Positions 1 through 5,260 of a stretch of DNA of 6,221 nucleotides are shown piece by piece. The DNA is from Gammaproteobacteria bacterium (GTDB lineage Bacteria > Pseudomonadota > Gammaproteobacteria > SZUA-21): the NCBI GenBank assembly GCA_027021095.1, contig JALUUZ010000537.1:1-6221 (forward strand), in the 5' to 3' direction. The notes under the pieces are model-generated. The model saw only the letters and a list, made by a program, of their open reading frames with translations. It was not told the origin of the DNA and did no database searches. Within the stretch, counting starts at the first letter, position 1, and each line of letters opens with the position of its first letter. The translations under genes were made by a program, and so were the position numbers.

Positions 1-95
1 TCGCCCCGATTGCGATGGAAGACGGTCTGCGCTTTGCGATCCGTGAAGGCGGCCGTACCGTCGGTGCAGGCGTCGTGTCTAAAATTATCGAATAG
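1..95 (+). CDS. tuf: Elongation factor Tu, C-terminal end (partial, 5' truncated by window)
   Basis: The first complete codon is at position 3 and the frame runs to a TAG at 93-95, giving 30 residues that start APIAMEDGLRFAIREGGRT and end in GVVSKIIE. This is the C-terminal strand of EF-Tu domain 3, nearly the same as in E. coli, which ends VAKVLG. EF-Tu is the GTPase that carries aminoacyl-tRNA to the ribosomal A site; its GTP-binding domain lies outside the window. Only 12 bases separate its stop from rpsJ, so the str-type genes (rpsL, rpsG, fusA, tuf) probably run straight into the S10 genes. In E. coli tufA and rpsJ are not adjacent. Whether the genome has a second tuf copy cannot be seen here. 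Confidence 0.96.
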   Translation, partial: APIAMEDGLRFAIREGGRTVGAGVVSKIIE

Positions 96-107
96 ACTGG
101 AAAGAGC

Positions 108-422
108 ATGACAGCAAAACAATGTATCAGGATTCGTTTGAAAGCCTTTGACCACCGTTTGATCGACAGGTCGGCCCGGGAGATCGTTGAAACGGCAAAG
201 CGTACCGGGGCACAGGTCAGGGGCCCGATTCCGTTACCGACGAAGAAAGAGCGTTTTACCGTACTGATTTCACCGCATGTCAACAAGGATGCGCGCGATC
301 AGTACGAACTGCGAACGCATAAACGCTTGATGGATATAATCGAACCGACAGACAAGACGGTGGACGCACTGATGAAACTGGACCTGTCGGCCGGGGTGGA
401 TGTACAGATCAAACTGAACTAG
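108..422 (+). CDS. rpsJ: 30S ribosomal protein S10 (NusE)
   Basis: The protein has 104 residues against 103 in E. coli and is collinear throughout: RIRLKAFDHRLID near the N-terminus, EIVETAKRTGAQVRGPIPLP in the middle, then the long loop with KKERFTVLISPHVNKDARDQ (about residues 46-65). S10 sits in the 30S head. From work on the family, the same protein, free of the ribosome, pairs with NusB as NusE in transcription antitermination, and the loop serves ribosome assembly. The start is ATG at 108, with a purine-rich GGAAAGAG just upstream and the tuf stop 12 bases before. The N-terminus (MTAKQC) differs from the E. coli MQNQR, but no other start fits better. It is normally the first gene of the S10 operon; here it directly follows tuf. 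Confidence 0.98.
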   Translation: MTAKQCIRIRLKAFDHRLIDRSAREIVETAKRTGAQVRGPIPLPTKKERFTVLISPHVNKDARDQYELRTHKRLMDIIEPTDKTVDALMKLDLSAGVDVQIKLN

Positions 423-431
423 GAAACGATC

Positions 432-1073
432 ATGACTATCGGGTTAGTTGGACGCAAGGCTGGAATGACCAGGGTGTTTACCGAAGGCGGTGAGTCGCTG
501 CCGGTCACGGTAATCCATGTCGAACCGAATTGCGTAACACAGATAAAGACGCTGGAGACCGATGGTTACCGTGCTTTGCAGGTGACCACCGGCCACAAGA
601 AGCCGTCACGGTTGACCAAGCCTGAAAAGGGGCATTTTGCCAAGGCCAAGGTCGAGGCAGGCCGCGGGCTGTGGGAGTTCCGGCTTGACGAAGGCGAGGG
701 CCAGGAATTCGAGCTTGGCGCGCAGCTCAAGGTGGACTTGTTCGAGGAAGGCCAGAAAGTCGATGTCACCGGGATTTCGATTGGTAAAGGCTTTGCCGGC
801 GGTGTCAAGCGGCATAATTTTCGTACCCAGGACGCGACCCATGGCAACTCGCTGGCGCATCGGGCCCCGGGTTCGATCGGACAGTGCCAGACGCCGGGAC
901 GTGTATTCAAAGGCAAGAAAATGGCAGGTCACATGGGTAATGTGAAGCGTACCCAGCAGAACCTGACTATCGTGCGGATCGACCCTGAGCGTAACCTGAT
1001 TCTGGTCAAGGGTGCGGTTGCCGGTGCCAAGGGTGGTGATGTGATCATCAAACCGGCGGTCAAAGCAGGTTAG
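432..1073 (+). CDS. rplC: 50S ribosomal protein L3
   Basis: The protein has 213 residues against 209 in E. coli. It begins TIGLVGRKAGMTRVFTE and carries the extended central loop with NFRTQDATHGNSLAHR and PGSIGQCQTPGRVFKGKKM (residues 147-164), which reaches toward the peptidyl-transferase centre. L3 is an early-assembling protein that binds near the 3' end of 23S rRNA. Gln153 is the counterpart of the glutamine that PrmB methylates in E. coli (Gln150). The neighbouring residue is Cys152 where E. coli has Asn149. The three or four extra residues lie mostly in the acidic stretch EGEGQEFELG (about 87-96). A strong ribosome site, AGGAAA at 421-426, overlaps the rpsJ stop and lies 5 bases before the ATG. 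Confidence 0.98.
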   Translation: MTIGLVGRKAGMTRVFTEGGESLPVTVIHVEPNCVTQIKTLETDGYRALQVTTGHKKPSRLTKPEKGHFAKAKVEAGRGLWEFRLDEGEGQEFELGAQLKVDLFEEGQKVDVTGISIGKGFAGGVKRHNFRTQDATHGNSLAHRAPGSIGQCQTPGRVFKGKKMAGHMGNVKRTQQNLTIVRIDPERNLILVKGAVAGAKGGDVIIKPAVKAG

Positions 1074-1086
1074 CGGGAGTAGCAGG

Positions 1087-1737
1087 ATGGAATTGAAGTT
1101 GATGTCATCGGCAAAACGGGGAGCGAAATTCGAGGTTTCGGATCACGTGTTTGCCCGCGAATTTAACGAGGGGCTGGTGCACCAGGTGGTTACGTCTTAT
1201 ATGGCGGGCGGGCGCAGCGGCAGTAAAAGGCAGAAGAACCGTTCCGATGTCCGTGGTGGCGGGATCAAGCCTTTTCGTCAGAAAGGGTCCGGCCGGGCGC
1301 GGGCCGGCACCATACGCAGCCCGCTGTGGCGTGGTGGTGGTGTGACCTTTGCGGCACGTCCGCAGGATCATTCGAAAAAGGTCAACAAGAAGATGTACCG
1401 GGCTGCGATGCAGTGCATCCTGTCCGAGCTGGTCAGGCAGGAACGCCTGGTACTGGTCAAGACCTTCGAAGTCGAGCAGCCGAAGACCCGGTTGATGCAG
1501 GAGAAACTCGACAGCTACGGCCTGGAAAACGTATTGATCGTCACCGTCCTGGAAGAGGACGACAGTGGCAACCTGGTCAACGAGGCTGACAGAAACCTGT
1601 GCCTGGCAGCACGTAACCTGCATCGGGTCGAGATCATCGACGCCGACGAGGTCGACCCTGTGAGCCTGGTGAAATATGAAAAGGTAGTGATGACTGAAGC
1701 CGCGGTAAAGCGGATTCAGGAGAAGCTTGGCAACTGA
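1087..1737 (+). CDS. rplD: 50S ribosomal protein L4, with an acidic insertion
   Basis: L4 lines the narrow part of the peptide exit tunnel; in E. coli it also represses its own S10 operon by binding the mRNA leader. The conserved tunnel loop is intact: KPFRQKGSGRARAGTIRSP (61-79) and GGVTFAARPQDHSKKVNKKM (84-103). Lys66 matches E. coli Lys63, a known macrolide-resistance position. The protein has 216 residues against 201 in E. coli. I place three of the extra residues before FNE, one at the C-terminus, and eleven in one block, LEEDDSGNLVNEADR (155-169), between the LIVT strand and LCLAARNLH. The block is in frame and read without disruption, so it is a real insertion and not a frameshift. GGGAG at 1075-1079 is the ribosome site, 7 bases before ATG. 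Confidence 0.98.
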   Translation: MELKLMSSAKRGAKFEVSDHVFAREFNEGLVHQVVTSYMAGGRSGSKRQKNRSDVRGGGIKPFRQKGSGRARAGTIRSPLWRGGGVTFAARPQDHSKKVNKKMYRAAMQCILSELVRQERLVLVKTFEVEQPKTRLMQEKLDSYGLENVLIVTVLEEDDSGNLVNEADRNLCLAARNLHRVEIIDADEVDPVSLVKYEKVVMTEAAVKRIQEKLGN

Positions 1738-1750
1738 TTGGGATTTACCA

Positions 1751-2053
1751 ATGAATAAAGAACGATTGATGAAGGTGTTGCTTGCGCCGATGCGGACCGA
1801 GAAGACACACCGGATCGCAGACGACAATAACCAGATTACGTTTAAAGTACTGGCTGACGCATCGAAGCGTGAAATTCAGGCCGCGGTGGAGATGCTGTTT
1901 GACGTGAACGTCGTCGGGGTTCAGGTCGTCAATGTACGGGGCAAATACGTGCGCCACGGGCGGCTGGAAGGCTACAAGAAAAACTGGAGAAAGGCGTATG
2001 TCAGACTGGCGCCGGGCCAGGATATCGATTTTGCAGTCGGGGATACAGCCTGA
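1751..2053 (+). CDS. rplW: 50S ribosomal protein L23
   Basis: With the ATG at 1751 the protein has 100 residues, the same as E. coli, and begins NKERLMKVLLAPMRTEK. An upstream in-frame TTG at 1727 would add eight residues and overlap rplD; it is less likely because the ATG start matches the family and has a GGGA at 1740-1743 at normal distance. L23 sits at the peptide tunnel exit and is the docking site for trigger factor and the signal recognition particle. The key contact glutamate of E. coli (Glu18) is present as Glu17 in the TEK motif. The conserved hairpin that reaches into the tunnel is followed by VRGKYVRHGRLEGYKKNWRK, and the C-terminus is typical (AYVRLAPGQDIDF). Confidence 0.97.
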   Translation: MNKERLMKVLLAPMRTEKTHRIADDNNQITFKVLADASKREIQAAVEMLFDVNVVGVQVVNVRGKYVRHGRLEGYKKNWRKAYVRLAPGQDIDFAVGDTA

Positions 2054-2097
2054 ACGACGGGCTGGGTCAGAACAAGTAAACAAGAGCGATTAATAAC

Positions 2098-2925
2098 ATG
2101 GCGATTTCAAAACTGAAACCAACTTCACCCGGCAGGCGTGGTATGGTCAAGGTGCATTCTCCGGAATTGCACAAGGGGGCTCCTTACGGCCCGTTGCTTG
2201 AAAAGAAAAACAAGTCGGGCGGGCGTAACAACAACGGCCGGATCACCACTCGGCATGTTGGTGGCGGCCATAAACAGCGTTATCGCAAGATTGATTTCAA
2301 GCGCAACAAGGATGGTGTTGCCGCGATCGTCGAACGCCTGGAGTACGATCCGAACCGGACTGCACATATTGCCTTACTGCTCTACAGCGACGGTGAACGC
2401 CGTTATATCATTGCACCGAAAGGCCTGAAGGCCGGTGACCAGGTGATGTCCGGGACCGAGGCGCCGATCAAGCCGGGAAACTGTCTGCCGCTGCGTAATA
2501 TCCCGGTGGGTACGGTCGTGCATTGCATCGAGATGAAACCGGGCAAGGGTGCACAGTTGGCCCGCAGTGCAGGCGCCGCGGTACAGTTGCTGGCCCGCGA
2601 GGGTGCGTATGCGACCTTACGTTTACGTTCTGGTGAGATGCGCAAAGTGCTGGCGGAATGCAGGGCTGTGATCGGTGAAGTCGGTAATGCTGAGCACAAC
2701 CTGCGTAAGCTCGGAAAAGCCGGTGCCTCGCGCTGGCGTGGCGTCAAGCCTACCGTGCGCGGGGTGGCAATGAATCCAGTGGACCATCCGCACGGTGGCG
2801 GCGAGGGCCGGACATCCGGTGGGCGTCACCCGGTGACTCCGTGGGGTGTTCCAACCAAAGGGTATAAAACGCGCAAGAATAAGCGTACAAACAAGTTGAT
2901 TGTACGCCGGCGCAACAAGAAATAG
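2098..2925 (+). CDS. rplB: 50S ribosomal protein L2
   Basis: The protein has 275 residues against 273 in E. coli, with nearly identical numbering. Features in order: KPTSPGRRG at 7-15; SGGRNNNGRITTRHVGGGHK at 40-59; the RNA-binding OB and SH3-like core with RLEYDPNRTAHIALL; and the C-terminal signature AMNPVDHPHGGGEGRTSGG at 224-242. His230 (His229 without the initiator Met) is the conserved histidine long tied to peptidyl-transferase assembly. L2 binds 23S rRNA and forms an intersubunit bridge with the 30S subunit. The 44-base spacer from rplW is longer than the others nearby and only a weak GAG (2084-2086) precedes the ATG, which may lower initiation unless coupled to upstream translation. 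The C-terminal tail is highly basic (TRKNKRTNKLIVRRRNKK), as is usual. Confidence 0.98.
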   Translation: MAISKLKPTSPGRRGMVKVHSPELHKGAPYGPLLEKKNKSGGRNNNGRITTRHVGGGHKQRYRKIDFKRNKDGVAAIVERLEYDPNRTAHIALLLYSDGERRYIIAPKGLKAGDQVMSGTEAPIKPGNCLPLRNIPVGTVVHCIEMKPGKGAQLARSAGAAVQLLAREGAYATLRLRSGEMRKVLAECRAVIGEVGNAEHNLRKLGKAGASRWRGVKPTVRGVAMNPVDHPHGGGEGRTSGGRHPVTPWGVPTKGYKTRKNKRTNKLIVRRRNKK

Positions 2926-2936
2926 AGGTTAACAGC

Positions 2937-3209
2937 GTGGCACGTTCTGTCAGAAAAGGTCCATTTGTAGATTTGCACTTGGCAAAGAAAGTTGAAGAAG
3001 CAGTAAAAACCAACAGCAAGCGCCCGATCAAGACCTGGTCGCGCCGGTCGATGGTGTTGCCTGATATGGTCGGATTGACGATCGCAGTACACAATGGTCG
3101 GCAGCATGTACCGATCCTGATATCAGAGAACATGGTTGGCCACAAACTGGGTGAGTTTGCGCCGACCCGGACTTTCAAGGGGCATTCCGGCGACAGGAAA
3201 GCCCGGTAA
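2937..3209 (+). CDS. rpsS: 30S ribosomal protein S19 (GTG start)
   Basis: The protein has 90 residues against 92 in E. coli. Motifs: ARSVRKGPFVDLHLAKKVEE at the N-terminus, then TWSRRSMVLPDMVGLTIAVH and VGHKLGEFAPTRTFKGHSGD. S19 lies in the 30S head, pairs with S13 and contacts A-site elements and the intersubunit bridge. The start is GTG at 2937: it gives the usual N-terminus and is preceded by AGAGGT at 2924-2929, which overlaps the rplB TAG and lies 7 bases before the start. It is the only GTG-initiated main gene in the window. The C-terminus stops at KAR, lacking the last lysines of the E. coli protein. Confidence 0.97.
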   Translation: MARSVRKGPFVDLHLAKKVEEAVKTNSKRPIKTWSRRSMVLPDMVGLTIAVHNGRQHVPILISENMVGHKLGEFAPTRTFKGHSGDRKAR

Positions 3210-3222
3210 CGAGGATTGAATA

Positions 3223-3561
3223 ATGGCAACGAGAGCATTTTTGCAAAACGCAGACTTTTCGGCACAGAAAGGCAGGCTGGTAGCGAATGCCATCCGCGGT
3301 AAGCGGGTTGAAGAGGCGGTGAATTTTCTGACTTTTTGTAACAAGAAGGCAGCGAAGGTAATCAAGAAAGTGGTTGACTCCGCCATCGCCAATGCGGAGC
3401 ACAATGACAATGCCGATATCGATGCGTTGTATATCAAGACCATCTGCATCGATGAAGGCAGGAGCATGTTTCGCTGGCGTGCACGTGCGAAAGGGCGTGG
3501 TACACGTATTATCAAGCGTCGTTGTCATATTACGGTCGAGGTCGAAGAGGCTGAGGAGTGA
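3223..3561 (+). CDS. rplV: 50S ribosomal protein L22
   Basis: The protein has 112 residues and can be aligned with E. coli L22 (110 residues) without gaps up to the C-terminus, so residue numbers are the same. The globular part carries SAQKGRLVANAIRGKRVEEA (13-32) and SAIANAEHNDNADIDAL (53-69). The long beta-hairpin that lines the exit tunnel spans about 78-104 and reads DEGRSMFRWRARAKGRGTR (77-95). At its tip Phe83, Trp85, Arg86, Ala87 and Gly93 replace E. coli Lys83, Ile85, Met86, Pro87 and Ala93. The acidic end VEVEEAEE is slightly longer than in E. coli. The ATG at 3223 follows GAGG at 3211-3214. A 69-base spacer separates it from rpsC. Confidence 0.97.
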   Translation: MATRAFLQNADFSAQKGRLVANAIRGKRVEEAVNFLTFCNKKAAKVIKKVVDSAIANAEHNDNADIDALYIKTICIDEGRSMFRWRARAKGRGTRIIKRRCHITVEVEEAEE

Positions 3562-3598
3562 AGGCTGCCGGCAAGCGGTTATTCAGGAATTTACTTTA

Positions 3599-3628
3599 AT
3601 GATTGAAGATTTTAGTTTACGAGGATAG
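3599..3628 (+). other. Possible 9-codon leader reading frame ending just before rpsC
   Basis: In the rplV-rpsC spacer an ATG at 3599 opens a frame coding MIEDFSLRG and ending with TAG at 3626-3628, two bases before the rpsC ATG. AGGAA at 3585-3589 lies 9 bases upstream of this ATG, a normal ribosome-site distance. The rpsC ribosome site GAGGA (3621-3625) lies inside the small frame, so ribosomes translating it would keep that site open and could reinitiate on rpsC. Nothing here shows that it is translated; a frame this short can arise by chance in AT-rich DNA. The peptide resembles no leader that I recognise. Confidence 0.25.
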
Positions 3629-3630
3629 AT

Positions 3631-4305
3631 ATGGGTCAAAAAGTTCACCCGACGGGTATCCGGCTCGGGATTTCAAAAGACTGGAGTTCACGCTGGTATG
3701 CGGACAGCAAGTCTTTTGCCGACATCCTGGAAACCGATTTGCAGGTTCGCAACTTTCTACGCAAGGAACTTGCGCAGGCTTCTGTCAGCCGGATACAGAT
3801 CGACAGGCCGGCCAAGGCAGCGACGGTGACGATTTTTACCGCGCGCCCGGGCATGGTGATAGGGAGAAAAGGCAGTGACATCGAGCGGCTGCGCAAGGAA
3901 CTGAGCAAAATGGTGGGTGTGCCTGTTGCAGTCAAGCTGGAAGAGATTCGCAAGCCGGAGCTGGATGCGCAGTTGGTGGCCGAAGGTATCGCCCAGCAGC
4001 TCGAACGCCGGATCATGTTTCGCCGTGCAATGAAGCGCGCGGTGATGAACTCGATGCGCCTGGGCGCACTGGGCATCAAGGTCCGGGTGGCCGGCCGGTT
4101 GAATGGTGCCGAGATTGCCCGTTCCGAGTGGTATCGCGAAGGCAGGGTGCCGTTGCATACACTGCGGGCCGATATCGATTATGGTGTGGCTGAAGCGAGT
4201 ACGACCTACGGGATCATTGGTGTTAAGGTGTGGATCTACAAAGGCGAGGTTTTTTCTCTAGGCGAGGAAAAAACTGAAGCCAAGTCTGGCAAGGCAGACG
4301 CGTAA
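3631..4305 (+). CDS. rpsC: 30S ribosomal protein S3
   Basis: The protein has 224 residues against 233 in E. coli and needs no gaps until the tail. It begins GQKVHPTGIRLGISKDW. The type II KH domain carries ARPGMVIGRKGSDIERL (71-87), with the RNA-binding GRKG loop at 78-81. Arg131, Arg132 and Lys135 (in MFRRAMKRAV) match the residues linked in E. coli to the mRNA-unwinding activity at the entry channel. The C-terminal domain has EWYREGRVPLHTLRADIDYG (167-185) and TTYGIIGVKVWIYKGE. The tail after this is shorter and different from that of E. coli. S3 lies in the 30S head with S10 and S14. The ribosome site GAGGA at 3621-3625 is 5 bases before the ATG. Confidence 0.98.
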   Translation: MGQKVHPTGIRLGISKDWSSRWYADSKSFADILETDLQVRNFLRKELAQASVSRIQIDRPAKAATVTIFTARPGMVIGRKGSDIERLRKELSKMVGVPVAVKLEEIRKPELDAQLVAEGIAQQLERRIMFRRAMKRAVMNSMRLGALGIKVRVAGRLNGAEIARSEWYREGRVPLHTLRADIDYGVAEASTTYGIIGVKVWIYKGEVFSLGEEKTEAKSGKADA

Positions 4306-4319
4306 AGGGGTAGAACGAG

Positions 4320-4733
4320 ATGTTACAGCCAAAACGTACGAAATTCAGAAAACAGATGAAAGGCCGCAACCGTGGGCTGGCGCACAAGGGAAACAAGGTC
4401 AGTTTCGGTGAATTCGGGCTGAAGGCCGTTGGCCGTGGGCGTGTGACCGCAAGACAGATCGAGGCGGCACGGCGGGCGATGACGCGGCACGTCAAACGGG
4501 GTGGCAAGATATGGATTCGGCTGTTCCCGGACAAGCCGATCACCAAGAAGCCGCTGGAGGTCAGGCAGGGAAAGGGTAAAGGCAACGTAGAGTACTGGGT
4601 TGCCCAGGTCCAGCCGGGAAGGATGATGTATGAAATGGAAGGGGTGCCCGAGAAGGTGGCGCGTGAGGCGTTCCGCCTGGCTGCAGCCAAGCTTCCTGTC
4701 AAGACTGTGTTCGTGACCCGAGAGGTAATGTAA
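4320..4733 (+). CDS. rplP: 50S ribosomal protein L16
   Basis: The protein has 137 residues against 136 in E. coli. It begins LQPKRTKFRKQMKGRNRG and continues with FGLKAVGRGRVTARQIEAA (32-50), RRAMTRHVKRGGKIWIR and VRQGKGKGNVEYW. L16 is a late-assembling protein that helps place the A- and P-site tRNAs and helix 38/89 regions. Arg82 corresponds to Arg81, the arginine hydroxylated by RoxA (YcfD) in E. coli; the next residue is Gln where E. coli has Met. AAGGGG at 4305-4310 lies 9 bases before the ATG and touches the rpsC stop. Its own stop overlaps the rpmC start as TAATG. Confidence 0.98.
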   Translation: MLQPKRTKFRKQMKGRNRGLAHKGNKVSFGEFGLKAVGRGRVTARQIEAARRAMTRHVKRGGKIWIRLFPDKPITKKPLEVRQGKGKGNVEYWVAQVQPGRMMYEMEGVPEKVAREAFRLAAAKLPVKTVFVTREVM

Positions 4734-4933
4734 TGAAAGTCGCAGAATTACGCGAAAAAGACGCGCCAGGATTGAACGCCGAGCTGCTTGAGTTGTTGAA
4801 AGAGCAATTCAACCTGCGTATGCAGGCCAATACCGGGCAACTGGCACAGACGCACAGGTTCAAACAGATCCGTCGAGACATCGCGCGGATCAAAACGGTA
4901 TTGAACGAGAAGAAAAGGGCGGAATCCAGCTAA
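4733..4933 (+). CDS. rpmC: 50S ribosomal protein L29
   Basis: The protein has 66 residues against 63 in E. coli and forms the usual helical hairpin: KVAELREKDAPGLNAELLEL, then EQFNLRMQANTGQLAQTHRF, then the basic helix QIRRDIARIKTVLNEK. L29 lies next to L23 at the tunnel exit, near the site used by trigger factor and the signal recognition particle. The start shares one base with the rplP stop (TAATG at 4731-4735), and AGAGG at 4721-4725 lies 7 bases upstream inside rplP. This layout strongly suggests translational coupling with rplP. Its stop overlaps rpsQ in the same way. Confidence 0.97.
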   Translation: MKVAELREKDAPGLNAELLELLKEQFNLRMQANTGQLAQTHRFKQIRRDIARIKTVLNEKKRAESS

Positions 4934-5202
4934 TGAATCAGGAAACAAACCAGGCAGCGACAGAAAAGACTTTGCGTACGATCACCGGCGTGGTCGTGAG
5001 TGACAAAATGGAAAAAACCATTACAGTATTGGTGGAACGCAAGGTAAAGCATCCGGTCTATGGCAAGTTTGTACGCAAGTCGACAAAATTGCATGTGCAC
5101 GACGAGAACAACGAGTGCAAGAAAGGCGACACGGTAGTGGTGCAGCAGTGCCGGCCGCTGTCGAAGTCGAAGTTTTGGCGCTTGGTCAGGATAGTGGACT
5201 AG
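4933..5202 (+). CDS. rpsQ: 30S ribosomal protein S17
   Basis: The protein has 89 residues against 84 in E. coli. The OB-fold core is plain: GVVVSDKMEKTITVLVERK, VKHPVYGKFVRKSTKLHVHD, ENNECKKGD and CRPLSKSKFWRLVRIV. S17 is an early 16S rRNA-binding protein in the 30S body. The N-terminus is nine residues longer than in E. coli (MNQETNQAATEKT precedes the LRTITG strand) and the C-terminus is four shorter. The ATG at 4933 shares one base with the rpmC stop (TAATG). No better internal ATG exists before the core, so the extension appears real. GGA at 4921-4923 is the only ribosome-site match, so coupling with rpmC is likely important. Confidence 0.97.
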   Translation: MNQETNQAATEKTLRTITGVVVSDKMEKTITVLVERKVKHPVYGKFVRKSTKLHVHDENNECKKGDTVVVQQCRPLSKSKFWRLVRIVD

Positions 5203-5224
5203 CCACGGCGGAATTTTTTATTTT
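5179..5224 (+). terminator. Weak terminator-like hairpin and T-rich run at the S10/spc junction
   Basis: CGCTTGG (5179-5185, inside rpsQ) can pair with CCACGGCG (5203-5210), giving seven pairs including one G-U, with C5206 bulged and a loop of about 17 bases. It is followed by GAA and then TTTTTTATTTT (5214-5224). A second small hairpin, GTGG-ACTAG-CCAC (5194-5206), would compete for the same bases. The stem is short and the loop large, so strong termination is unlikely; partial termination or a relic is possible. The place is right for the end of an S10 transcription unit. Energy has not been computed. Confidence 0.25.
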
Positions 5225-5245
5225 ATGAAATCTATTGAGTATACG
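5195..5245 (+). promoter_or_regulatory. Possible weak promoter region before rplN (position of E. coli Pspc)
   Basis: The 54-base spacer between rpsQ and rplN is strikingly AT-rich compared with the genes around it. In E. coli the spc promoter lies between these two genes. The best sigma-70-like pair I can find is TGGACT (5195-5200) and TATTTT (5219-5224), 18 bases apart, each matching four of six consensus bases. TATGAA (5224-5229) and TATACG (5240-5245) are other -10-like hexamers without a good partner. The position supports a promoter more than the motif does. Confidence 0.22.
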
Positions 5246-5260
5246 GGTTCAGAGCCATGA
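5225..5260 (+). other. Possible 11-codon leader reading frame overlapping the rplN start
   Basis: An ATG at 5225 opens a frame coding MKSIEYTGSEP whose TGA at 5258-5260 overlaps the rplN ATG at 5257 (ATGA). Such overlaps often couple translation. However, the only upstream purine motif, GGCGGA at 5207-5212, is about 12 bases away, which is long, and rplN itself has only a weak site (GGG at 5245-5247). It may be chance: any rplN start followed by A gives the ATGA overlap, and only one upstream ATG in that frame is then needed. Confidence 0.2.

Noticed and set aside
882..893. Cys152 in L3 (E. coli Asn149, a site of tiamulin-resistance mutations)
   Set aside because: From memory, residues other than Asn, including Cys, are common here outside the enteric group, so it is not evidence of resistance.
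1727..1750. Upstream TTG start for rplW adding eight residues
   Set aside because: It overlaps rplD, and the ATG at 1751 gives exactly the E. coli length with a ribosome site at normal distance.
1105..1827. Long antisense open frame of 240 codons on the - strand across rplD and the start of rplW
   Set aside because: It lies fully opposite conserved ribosomal-protein genes, its translation resembles no family I know, and such frames arise from the codon bias of the + strand. The same holds for antisense frames at 2750-3265, 3175-3528, 4223-4702 and 5338-5877.
3564..3577. TGCCGGCA palindrome after rplV as a possible terminator stem
   Set aside because: It is self-complementary with no loop, has no usable stem and no T run following it.
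3603..3631. TTGAAG (3603-3608) and TAGATA (3626-3631) with 17-base spacing, promoter-like, before rpsC
   Set aside because: The -10 match is only three of six, and transcription would start inside rpsC beyond its ribosome site.
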